Positions 14,391 through 25,600 of a stretch of 64,000 nucleotides of DNA are shown here, piece by piece (the first letter of the stretch is position 1; each line of letters opens with the position of its first letter). The DNA comes from Pratylenchus scribneri (taxonomy: Eukaryota > Nematoda > Chromadorea > Rhabditida > Pratylenchidae), in the NCBI GenBank assembly GCA_030063045.1, contig JAQSEB010000181.1, positions 496,001 to 560,000 on the forward strand. Direction: 5' to 3'. The position numbers were made by a program, and so were the translations under genes. The notes under the pieces were generated by a model. The model was not told the origin of the DNA. It worked only from the letters and a program-made list of their open reading frames with translations, and made no database searches.

Positions 14391-14633
14391 CTTAAGTTTG
14401 AGTCCTCTTTTTGAGTGGCAAAAGTGAGAAAAAAGTGAAGGGTCCCCCCTTTGGTGTTAGGGTTAGGGTTTGGATTTAGGATACATCTGAGATGATTTTT
14501 ACATCATCCTAATCCAATCCCTAACATCTCCCTGTATGACCCCAACCCTAAACCTGCTGATGACACATAGGGGGGACCAAGCACTTTTCAAAAAGCGGAT
14601 GTAAAATTAACAAGTACCCAAATTTGTCTCATC
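14391..14633. mobile_element. MITE with TTAGGG-containing core (copy 1)
   Basis: About 243 bp with terminal inverted repeats of about 33 bp: left TTTGGGTACTT...GAGTCCTCTTTTT, right AAAAAGCGGATG...AAGTACCCAAA. The interior has GTTAGGGTTAGGG on one side and CCCCAACCCTAAACC on the other. An inverted copy lies at 20399-20660. No transposase is encoded; non-autonomous DNA element. Confidence 0.85.
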
Positions 14634-14763
14634 GGTTCTACCAAAGCCTAGAGTTCCATTATACCCTTTCTCTCTGTCCTTCTATTAAATAAAAATTTAA
14701 ATTAAAAATTCACAATTTAATTTTCCTCAACGCAAAATTGGTAAATTCTTAATTTGTACTAAA

Positions 14764-15530
14764 TTCCCAGATAAATAAGCTTCAAATATTTTTCCTATTC
14801 AGTCAGAGATCAAAAATCATTCATACTTTTTTATAGAGGACAAAAATTTGAATGAAAAAATGTCGGCAAATTCAATCAAGAATTTAATTCATCATTTTTA
14901 TGATTGAGAATGCCCTCAAAAATTCAAATAATTTTTGCCGCTCATTTTTGTCCTTTCTCATGTCCCCTTCCCCTCCTCAATTTCGCCCATTTCCATATTT
15001 ATTTCTTCCTTTGTATTCTGTAAAAATGAATGGGCAAAAAGAAATTTGCCCCAGGGCCCAGGCTACGTCAATCACAAAATGATTAAATAAGCGAACATCG
15101 GGAAACCCTTAAATACAGATTTTTAGCTTAAAATAAAATTTAAAGAATTTTTTGGGAAAAAAGAGAGGAAACTACCTAAATTATTTTTTTTACAATTAAG
15201 TTTTCTTAAAATTAGCAGCAAGTTCCCAATTTACAAATAAATTATAGGCTTCTAATAATTTCCCTAATTAGTCAAAATCAAATCAATTCATTCTTTTTCG
15301 TTGATGATAAATATGTCGACAAATTTTAAACAAAATTCAATTCAATGAGATTGCCTCAAAAATTCAAAAAAATTTTGCCGCTCATTTTTTTCCTTCCCCA
15401 TTTCCATGTCCCCTCCTCAATTTGCCCATTTCCATATTTATTTCTTCCCTTTTGTATTCTGTAAAAAATTGTGGGCACACAAAGATTTGCCCCGAGGCAA
15501 TTTCCATTCCAATCCCAATGACAATGATAA
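14764..15530. repeat. Diverged tandem duplication, about 460-bp period
   Basis: Segment 14764-15090 recurs at about 15228-15530. Shared ordered blocks include TTGCCGCTCATTTTT, CATGTCCCC followed by CCTCAATTT, CCCATTTCCATATTTATTTC, TTGTATTCTGTAAAAA and ATTTGCCCC. Differences are many, so the duplication is old. Confidence 0.8.
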
Positions 15531-16639
15531 AATCTCAACCGTAATATAAGATCTTCTAATTTTAAGTCACTTTCTCTGTAAAAAATGGAACAGAATGATT
15601 TACCCATGGGGCATTTCCCAGCATTCATTCATCGCAAATTACCCCATTTTTTGCCTCACAATTTACCATTTTCTTTTAAACAAAAAAATTACTCTGGACA
15701 ATTTCCCCTAACAGAGCTTCATCCATTCATTGATGCCCCATTTTGCCTTCCAATTTTCCATTTTTCTTTTAATTACTCTGGGCAATTTCCACGGACAAAG
15801 ATCATCCATTCATTCACCGATGAGCGATGACAGTGAGGTCAACGCCCCCAATTTTTGGCGAATATAAATATTTGCATTTTTTTTGCTCATCCTCCACATT
15901 CATTTTGCCTTCCTCATCCCTTTACCCAAAAAGTCCATTTTCTGCTGGTTAATTTCATTTTCATTCACCTTTCCTCTCTAGAAAATTCCCTAAAATTATG
16001 GTCAAATTTAATCGCAAAATGATCCAATTTTTGCTTTAAATTAGTAATAAAAAAATTAATAAATGGGACATAGAGCCCTGTAACAAATCCTATGGAAATT
16101 GGGCCCCAAATGAGCCACATCATAAATTTTCAAGCCTTAAAATATTTTTGATTAACCTTTACAAAAAGTTAAATATAAATATTTCGTTAATTTCCTCTTT
16201 GTTAAATCGGATTTTTTGGCATTTTTTTGCCAACCTTATAATAAATTTCCAAATTATTTTTCCACAACATTCTATGGTTCTAAATTTCGTTTCATTCAAT
16301 ATCAAATCCAAAGAAAATAAGTCCAATCTTTTAATTAAAAGCTTAGGGCATAATGATTTTTTTTCCCAAAGATAGGAATAGGAATTCCTGATGAGATGGC
16401 TGGAGATTGGGATTAGGCCTAATTCCATTTTCCGAATCAAAATTTCGGACTATTTTTTTATCATTTTATAACTAAGCATCTTTCGTCTTTCCCTAATAAT
16501 GATCCCACTTTTGCTGATAATTCCACTTTTGCTGATCATCCTGCTGATTTTAAGTATAAAATTTCAGCAAAAATTTTTCAAACATCCAACAAATTTAATC
16601 CTCAATTCAACTCATTTTTCGACAGAAGAACTCGAAAAA

Positions 16640-19600
16640 ATGACAACCAAAGCAAAAATCGTCGAAGTAATTTTTAAAAAATAAATTAAAATTTAATTTA
16701 AAATAATTTGCAGGGCCGTAGCCGAATCCTCCATTGCTTGGCACGTTGTGGCGCTGAACAGGAGGCGGTCATCTTGTTGGAGTTGCAAAATACATACTTA
16801 GAAAATTATGGAAGCTTCCTGAACAAAGAGGTTATAAACTTTAAGAAAAATGATTTTTTCGGTCTTAAAAATTAATAAATAAATATAAAGATTTATAATT
16901 AAAAATTTGAAAATTAATTTTATGAATTCAGGAAGTGCGAGCATTCTTTGGTAAAGGCCATATCAAGCAGGTTTTTGAGCAATTCATGAAGGACGATGTG
17001 GTAATGTAAGTGAATAATTTTTCTTAAATTATCTAATTTTTAAAAAAAATTCAGGCATATCAACCCGGAGGAAACTGGCTCGCTTTATTTCCAAATGAAG
17101 CGTCAATTGGCCGGTTTGTCTTTGCAATAATGTAGAAATTCAAGATTAAATAATTTTTAAATTTGCAGAGGCTCTGGCCGCACTTCCTTCTGAGATTGCC
17201 ACGAAAAGTGTCCCTGTTATGGCTGAGGTGAAGATTTATTTCGATATATTTTATTTCTTAAGGGGAAGAAAATTTTATTTAATATTGTGGTAGTTAAAAA
17301 AATATTTTGAAAATTACATTAAAAAATTTCGGACACAACACATTTATAATCCTTCCAGAATAAAACACATTTACAATCCAAAACACATTTAAAATCTTTC
17401 CGGAATGAAACACATTTACAATCCTCTGGGAATGAAACACATTTACAATCGTCTGGGAATGAAACACATTTACAATCCAAAACACATTTACAATCCTCTG
17501 GGAATGAAACACATTTACAATCCTCTGGGAATGAAACACATTTACAATCGTCTGGGAATGAAACACATTTACAATCCAAAACACATTTACAATCCTCTGG
17601 GAATGATACAGATTTACAATCCCTCCGGAATGAAACAAATTTCAATCCAAAACACATTTAAATTTCCAGAAAAAACTTATTTATCGAAAGAATACAATTA
17701 CAATCTTACCGAAAAAAAACACATTAACAATCTTTCCGGAAAAAAACTGACAATTCTCTTTTCTCATTTTTTTATTAAAAATTATTTTCAAATTCAAAAT
17801 TTCAGCCAAAGAAGCCTGTTCTCATCCCTTTGCCAGTTGGTGCACTTCCAAAAGAGCGCAAGGAAATTGCCAAAAGATCATCCTCAACCATGTCGGCCTA
17901 TACCCCCATGATGGAGACCAAGAAGTCGGCTAAAGGAGGTGCAATGATTGGATCCAGCACAGCCAATACAACTCCGACAACATTGAAATTGGTTGGAAAA
18001 AACAGCAACTATTTGGATGAGGAGGAGGAGTATGGCAAATTGGAATATGCCCCAAGCGATGTGGCATTTGTGCCAAAAGCAAAGGTGGGGATGGGGACAA
18101 AATTTTATGGAAAATTTATGGGATTAAAAAATTATAAACGAATTTTTTTCCTAATGCCCTTTTATTTTATCGCTGTGGTTATGGGTTCAATAAATTAAAG
18201 AGAAAAATATTTTAATTAAATATTCAAACTCAATTTTTTTATTAACTAAATTAAACTATTAAAATGTATAAATGCGCTACATTTTATAATATAAATTTTT
18301 TTTTTATCATCGCATATTTATGAATTCAAATTCAATATATAAAATTTCCCATATTTAAAAATAATTATTTTTGCAAAAATTTCAGACTGCTGCCAAATCT
18401 TCATCCAATGCCGTTGTTGTCAAACCAAAGCAGCCGGCCGGTGCGGATGGCCTCTATTCCGAAGATGAAGACGAAGTGGAAGAGGAGACCGAAATGCAGA
18501 ATGAACAAAATGATTGGGAAGAAGAAGAAGGGGAAGATGAAGGAATAGATGAAGGATTGGATGAAGAAGAAGAGGAAGTGGGGGATGAAGAAGATAATTG
18601 GGATGGGGAATTTGGATGCGACGAAGAGAAGGAAGATGAGGGGGATGAGGATGAATTTGATAACAAAATGGCAGCAGATGATCGTTTGCTGAAAAGCGGC
18701 AAAATGGGTGGTGGTAAAATGGTGGCAACAGCATTTGGAAAGAAGATGGCAGCAGCTCTCGAAAAGTTGGCATCTTCATCATCAGCATTGGTAAGCGATC
18801 TAGCTTGGGGGAAGTCAACAAAAAAAATTTAATTTTTGAATTATACGGGCTGAGGTTTTTTGGTTTTTAACAAATTTTGGCTATGAAAAAATTTTTAAAA
18901 ATTTATAATTTTTTTGGAGTTTATTTATTCAAGTTTTGCTGACGAAGGTGTTTTGATTGATTTTAATGAATTCTATGAGATTAATTATTTTAAAATTGCT
19001 AAATTGGATAAGAATTTACTTTTTGCATATTCATTCCATATCAAATCAAATGATAATTTTTAATTTAAAAAACCATGCAAAAATTTCATTGAACATTTTA
19101 TTTTTTGTAAAAAATCTGGAAAACAATCAAATAATCCTAGATAAAAAATTAATTAAGATTTTTGTTCAAACTCAAAATTTGAGAATGGGTAATCGAATTC
19201 AAAAATCTCGAAAAATTCGAATTATAAAAAAATCAAAATTATTCCACCCAATTCTTAGCAACCATCCGTTGGCATTCGCTCTCACTCCAATGCCGAAAAC
19301 TATCTTCTCCGAGCAAAGGAAGCACAACGGGAAAAGAAACAACAAGATTTGCAGCAAAATGCCATTGCTGAAGAGGAAAAGGAGGGTGAGAAGGAGAATT
19401 TTGTATTGGAATTGGCTGTGAAGGAAAAGCCGAAAATGGGCACAAAAATGGCAAAACTGCGCAAAATGGTCAACTCGGCAATGCAAGAAGAACAACCGGA
19501 GAATGGCCCCAAACCACAAGGCAAAACATCAGCAGCTGCGGTGAAAAAGGTGAGGAATGAGGAAAAAGGAGAAAATTTATTAAAAAATATAAAAATAATT

Positions 19601-21921
19601 TTAAATGCTTAATTTTAATTTAAAAAGACATTTCCCTATGGGTTTAATTAAAAATGTTAAACATGAGTTTGTCCTGAATTTTGTTCATTGCAATTTATGC
19701 CAATTTTTGGTAAGCGTAATGCCCTAACATTTACCATTGGGGGATATGTCACAAATTTGGCAAATGTTGGCATTGCCCCTTACCCAAAATGGCCAAATAT
19801 GTCAATGACTTATAAGGTCATATTCATATTTAGCTGACAAAATTGCCAACGAAAAATGCCATTTTGACATTTTAAAATCTAATTCTTTCCATTCCAGTGT
19901 GTTGTGCCAAAGCCAACAACACAAACCGTGGAGAAGAAGAACAAATTTTCCGTGCCCGCCGAAATTCTTGCCACCAGCGAAGATGAAGAAGAGGAATCGG
20001 TGACCATCATTTATGATAAGGAAGCAACCACTGATGAAATGGAGGAAGAGGCCAATGGCGAAAATGACAACACCGAAATTGTGCCTGAGGCACCAAAACA
20101 GAAGATAGGAGTCAAAAGTGGAAATGGGTAAGTGAAAAATTATTATTAAAATATTTGAATATAAACAAAAAATTTAGTAAAAAATATTTGGATATTTTTT
20201 ATTTGAATTTTTGAGAAAATTTAATAAATTTGCCCGATATATGGAAACTTTTTTATTTGAAATTTTGAAAAATTTTAGTAATTTGGCCAAAATATATTTC
20301 TTTGTATTTTTTGTACTTTGCTTTAAAAGAAGAAAAAAGTTAACAATTTTAAGATTAAATAAAAAATAAATGTGAATTCAAAAATTTTAAAGAACCATTT
20401 TGGTACTTGTGGACTTTGTATCCCCTTTTTGAAAAGTGCTTGGTCCGTGCTCCATGGTCCCCCCTATGGGTCATCAGGTTTAGGGTGGGGTCATTCAGGG
20501 ATATTTTAGGGATTGGATTAGGATGATGTAAAATTCGTCTCAAATGAATTCTAAACCCAAATCCTAACCCTAACACCAAAGGGGGGGGGGACCCTTCACT
20601 TTTTCCTCACTTTTTTCAAGGTGACCCAAAAAGCGGATACAAACTTAACAAGTACCGAAATTTTTTCTATTTAAAAATGAAATTTTTATGTCTTTTTTAA
20701 TTGTTTTTTAATCTTAAAATATTTAAAGGATGCGTGCCTTGGTCGTCAATTCTGCTGATGGGAATACAACTCCCATGATTCCTATTCGTGCACCATTGGC
20801 AACTGAGGCAATTGCACCGGCAGCAATGCCAGATTCCTTCAAATATCTATTGTTGGCCGCCGTCACAAATTTGATGCACTTTCATCGTGTCTATAAGGTA
20901 AAAAAAGCAATGGAGGCACTCTGTTTTCAATTAATTTTGTGGATATTAGATTTAACAAATGCGATACCATTTATTTGCTTGAATTGAAGAGAGAAAGTAT
21001 TAGTGAATTTGGTTGGAAATTGCAGAAAAAAATATTGCCAAAAGGCAGCAAAATAAGCCAAAATCGGACATTTTAATTTTTTGACCATAATTTCTGGAGC
21101 AAATTATGATTAATGATAAATCATTTGATGTCAGATTGTTCTACAGAAAGAGTTTAGGTTAAAGTTTTAAAAGGTTTTTACTATTTATTAATAGCTTAAA
21201 AAAGGTTGCTTATATACTGGTCAAAGTGAAGAAAATTTGGGTGCAAAATAAATTCTGGTTACAAAAGTCTCAATCCTTTTTAGTTAATTATTTATTAAAT
21301 TTTTCAAATTTTCCATAGGTCGATGAACTGCATGAAATGATTTCAAAATCCGACGGCTTCAAATTGGAATATGCCACATTTTTGCCAACCACCGATGCAC
21401 TCGTCCAATTTGTTCAACGCCATTGTCATACGATCAATGTGCACAAATTTGAGGCGGCAGAATATCAGGTAAATTAGACTAATTTTAATGAAAAATTTTT
21501 TATTAAGATTGAATTTTATTTTTTTTTTGTACTAAAAATTAAAATTATTGGTGGGAATTAATTTTTGTGAATTAAAAATCAATTAAAAATTCAAAAAATT
21601 ATTTAAAAATTATTTAAATTTAATTTTTTGGGTATTAAAAATCATTAAAAATTCAAAAAAAAATATTTAAATAGTTTAAAATTTATTTGGGTATTAAAAA
21701 TCATTTAAAATCGAAACAAATTTTTAAATTATTTAATAATTTTGGTCATTAAAAATTCAAAAAAAAAATTATATTTTTTGGGTATTAAAAATTCTAATTT
21801 TTTTAAAATTCTTCCATTTTTTAAGGCATTCTTCGTTTTGGATGCTGACCATCTCGAACAGTTGGACCATTTGCAACGCAAAGTTGCCAAATCGTTGGAG
21901 GCCGCCGCCGCAAAGAAATGA
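16640..21921 (+). CDS. Unrecognised 651-residue protein, paralogue of the next gene (12 exons)
   Basis: Exons: 16640-16666, 16714-16830, 16932-17005, 17055-17113, 17169-17227, 17806-18084, 18386-18790, 19259-19549, 19898-20127, 20729-20897, 21319-21468, 21826-21921. All phases agree. I do not recognise the family. An N-terminal module of about 85 residues (exons 2-4, starting GRSRILHCLA) is shared with the neighbour. The middle is low-complexity: a very acidic Glu/Asp run (exon 7) and a Lys/Glu/Gln-rich, probably helical part (exon 8). A second conserved block, around VDELHEMISKSDG and ALVQFVQRHC, closes the protein. Both folded parts could be winged-helix-like (helix-rich, then a strand pair), but that is only an impression. 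An in-frame ATG at 16499 would add a leucine/isoleucine-rich N-terminus that is absent from the paralogue, so I prefer 16640, where MTTK is conserved. Confidence 0.75.
17335..17735. repeat. 27-bp minisatellite in an intron
   Basis: Repeats of ACACATTTACAATCCTCTGG plus GAATGAA, interspersed with a 17-bp short form ACACATTTACAATCCAA, inside the intron 17228-17805. Both strands stay open through the repeat and give spurious MKHIYNPLG-type open frames, which I do not call genes. Confidence 0.9.
19675..19875. mobile_element. Short inverted-repeat element, TTTACCATTGGG family (copy 3)
   Basis: Contains TGCAATTTATGCCAATTTTT, AACATTTACCATTGGGGGAT and TTTGGCAAATGTTGGCATTG, matching 4490-4700 directly and 8625-8835 in inverse. 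It lies in the intron 19550-19897. Confidence 0.65.
20399..20660. mobile_element. MITE with TTAGGG-containing core (copy 2, inverted)
   Basis: Starts TTTGGTACTTG and ends AAACTTAACAAGTACCGAAA. The interior holds CCTAACCCTAACACC and a G run. It is the reverse orientation of 14391-14633 with clear similarity along its whole length. It sits in the intron 20128-20728. Confidence 0.85.
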
Positions 21922-22699
21922 GCCAGACTGGAGAAGCAGAATGAATTGAGGAAGAATGGAAAATTTGGGAAATGATGGGAAAATCCACGATCATTTTATC
22001 TAAATAGTAATTTATGTATTAATCATTTTAATGTTGTTTAATCCATCAATCAATGAATTTAATTTTCCAATTCAATAATGTTAATTTTAATTTAAATCAT
22101 TAATTCATTCAACCACAATATTTATTTTTGAAATGCAGGGAACACCACAACCATTTTAATAAATAATTTTTGAATCACAATTTCAATTTGATATATCTTA
22201 ATCCAATGAATTTGTCCTATAAATCAATTTAATCACATTTTCCATCAATCAATCTATTTTATATAATCAATTTTTCGTTCTTTATGCTTATTTAAATATA
22301 CATCATAAATTTGTCAATCAATCAATCAATTCATTCAATTCATCCATTCAATAATTTTACAATTCGATTTATCAATTATTTTGAAATTTGATCAATGGAT
22401 TCAATTTATACTTTCTCATAATTATTTTTTAATTAATGTCCTAAATTCTCTAATAATTTGCTGATCAATTTAATTTGTTTTTGTCTTTGCGGGCCCATAA
22501 TCTTCCTCTGATCGCACATACATAATTCACATTTTAATTTAACGGAGTATAAATTTGTTGCAAAAAATGAAAAGAATTTATTTGGATTGGAAGCTATCCA
22601 ATTTTTTTATATTCAATTTTTGAATTCAAAATTTAATTTAATTAATTTTTTAAAGTTTCTTCTATTTCAATTGAATAACTTCATACAAATAACGCAAAA
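21922..22699. other. Intergenic spacer, AT-rich
   Basis: 778 bp between the paralogues. Many ATCAAT and ATTCATTC short runs; no open frame or element recognised. It must contain the 3' end of the first gene and the promoter of the second. Confidence 0.5.
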
Positions 22700-25600
22700 A
22701 TGGATTTTGAAGGAATGACCACAAAGCAGAAAAATGAATTGGTGAGTCAAGGAAATTTATATAAATTGAATTTTTAAAAATTAGAAAAATTTTTAAATAT
22801 TTTTAAAAATTAGAAAAATTTTAAAATATTTTTTAAATAGAAAAATTTTAAAATATTTTTTATTTAGAAAAATTTTAAAATATTTTTAAAAATTTGAAAA
22901 ATTTTTAAATATTTAAAAAATTAAAAAATTTTAATTTTTTTTTAAAAATTAGAAAAATTTTAAAATTTTTTAAAAATTAGAAAAAGTTTTTAAATATTTT
23001 TTATTTAGAAAAATTTTAAAATATTTTTAAAAATTTGAAAAATTTTTAAATATTTAAAAAATTAAAAAATTTTAATTTTTTTTTAAAAATTAGAAAAATT
23101 TTAAAATTTTTTAAAAATTAGAAAAAGTTTTTAAATATTTTTTATTTAGAAAAATTTTAAAATATTTTTAAAAATTTGAAAAATTTTTAAATATTTAAAA
23201 AATTAAAAAATTTTAATTTTTTTTTTTAAATTAGAAAAATTTTAAAATTTTTTAAAAATTAGAAAAAGTTTTTAAATATTTTTTATTTAGAAAAATTTTA
23301 AAATATTTTTAAAAATTTGAAAAATTTTTAAATATTTAAAAAATTAAAAAATTTTAATTTTTTTTAAAAATTAGAAAAATTTTAAAATTTTTTAAAAATT
23401 AGAAAAAGTTTTTAAATATTTTTTATTTAGAAAAATTTTAAAATATTTTTAAAAATTAGAAAAATTTTAAAATATTTAATAATTTTGAAAATAAAAAATT
23501 TATCAAATAATTGAAAAAAATTAATTTATTATTATTATTAGGGCTGTCGCCGCATTCTTCGCTGCCTGGCCCTTTTGAGCAAGGACAAAGAGGAGCCCAT
23601 TGTTGACATTCCAGAATTGCAAAAATGCTATTTACGCCTCTATGAACGAGACTTAAACAAGGAGGCAAGTTTTTAAAATATTTTTCAATAAATCAAATAT
23701 AATTTTTTGTCAGTAGGTTCCATGACAATTCAAAAATTCGGCAGATTATCATATTAATTTTGCAATAAAATAATTTACTAATTGGTTCACAAACCGGTTT
23801 GAAAATAATTCAGCTTTGGTATTTTGGTTTTGGGTCTAACAAATCATGAAATTATTTTATTGTAAAATTAATATGATATTCGAATACTTTATCCATCAAA
23901 TGTACATAAATAAAATACTTTTTTTTTTAACAATTAAATCGTTGCCAAATTTTCGCACTGATGAATTATCGTGCCACACAATGGAATTTTTTGATTGGAA
24001 TTTTTTACAATTAAGTTTAAATATTGAGGCCTGGCAATGTTCTATGATCTAAAAATAATAATTAAATACATTTTGTCAAATTAATCATTTAACAATATAT
24101 TATTTTCCAATTCTCTCGCAGGAATGCCGCATTCTTTTTGGGCAAGTTCGCCACCAGGGCATTTTTCTCAAATTCATGGCCGACAAAGTTGAAATGTAAA
24201 TTTATTTTTTTTTATGAAAATTAATAAAAAATTAATTTGGAAAAAAATTGAAATTTAAAATTTTTTTATTTATTTTTCCACCAATTTTCATATATCTTTC
24301 ACAAATAAAATTAATTATCTCGTTTTTAAAATTTTTATTCAAATTTTTAGTAAATTCATAAATCATAATTCCACAGGTCAACGGATTCAAACAAGAATGG
24401 CTCGCTCTTTTTGAAATTGAAATGCTCAATTGAAGGTTAGCTAAATTGATTAGAGAATTTCATTTAAAAATGAAATAAAAGTGTTTTTTTTGTATTTTTG
24501 ATTATTTCCATATTTAAAAATTTACATTCAAATGGTATTTTATTTTTGAATCTATTTAACAAAAATAATTTTTAACCAAAATAAATTTTTTATTTTTCAC
24601 AAAATTTTTATTTTTTTTTTAGAAGCGTTGGGCGAAGAGAATCCAATAGAGGAAAATTTGCCTGAAGTCACTGCAAAAATTGATGAAGTCAAAAAAGTCA
24701 ATATCACCCAACCAATTGCCACAATGCCACAATTGACGACAAAAGAAGTAGGCTAAAACCCGTTAAAATCATTATTTTTAGATATTTTAAAAATTAAAAT
24801 TATTAATTATTATTTTTAAAAATTTAAAAATTTAATATTTTTGAAAATAAAAAATTTAAAAAAATACTATCAATAAGTTAAATATTAATAAAAAATTAAA
24901 AATTATAAAATTAAAAAAAAATTTTAAATTAGTCAAAAATGAATTAATTTTTTTTATTAGGGCTCTCGCCGTATTCTTTACTGCTTGGCACAATTGAGCA
25001 AGGATAAGGAAGAGCCACTGGTGCATTTACAAGATTTCCAAAAACGCTATTTTATCCAATATGGACGCGATTTTAACAAGCAGGCAAGTTTTAATAATGA
25101 AATTATTTTTTTTACCGGCAAAATTATTTTTTTTACTAGCAAAAATATTTTTAACGGCAAAAATATTTTTTATAGGCAAAAATTTTTTACCTGTAAAATA
25201 TTTTTTACCGGCAAAAATGTTTTAACGGCAAAATTATTTTTTTTTTACCGGCAAAAATGTTTTACCGGCAAAAAATTATTTTTTTTACTAACAAAAATAT
25301 TTTTTACCGTCAAAGTTATTTTTACTGGCAAAATTATTTTTTACCGGCAAAATTATTTTTTTACCGACAAAAATATTTTTTTAAGGCCAAACAGTTTTTA
25401 ACTTCTATAAATCAAAAATCGGTTTTAGACCCTACAAACCATAAAAAAACTTGTAGATCTCATCGAGATGCGTCTTTTGATATATATATTTCTTTGTTTA
25501 AACCAAAACTGTGCGAGTTAAATCTTTGAACCATATGACTAGCTTCTGATGTTAAACTCTTTAATTTTGGACCTAAATCTGATATTTTATATACCATTCG

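Larger units (their letters stand above)
13509..16639. other. Intergenic region between gbf-1 and the next gene
   Basis: No convincing gene. It holds a short TIR element (14391-14633) and a diverged tandem duplication (14764-15530). It also has pyrimidine-rich sequence with repeated ATTACTCTGG and CATCCATTCAT segments (15600-15830) and a TATAAATATTTGC stretch near 15863. Part presumably serves as the promoter of the gene starting at 16640, but no element can be named with confidence. Confidence 0.5.

Noticed and set aside
14449..14470. TTAGGG repeats as an internal telomere
   Set aside because: Only two to three units, present in both copies of a MITE, and not the expected nematode telomere repeat.
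16499..16684. Leucine/isoleucine-rich N-terminus suggesting a signal peptide
   Set aside because: Built from a repeated TTTTGCTGAT word and not conserved in the paralogue; start at 16640 preferred, though the upstream ATG is in frame.
17405..17911. 168-codon open frame with MKHIYNPLG repeats
   Set aside because: Produced by the intronic 27-bp minisatellite; both strands are open for the same reason and it runs into a real exon in another frame.
18420..18821. Long antisense open frames opposite the acidic exon
   Set aside because: Shadow of the GAA/GAT-rich exon 18386-18790; low-complexity Ser/Leu/Pro/His strings without splice support.
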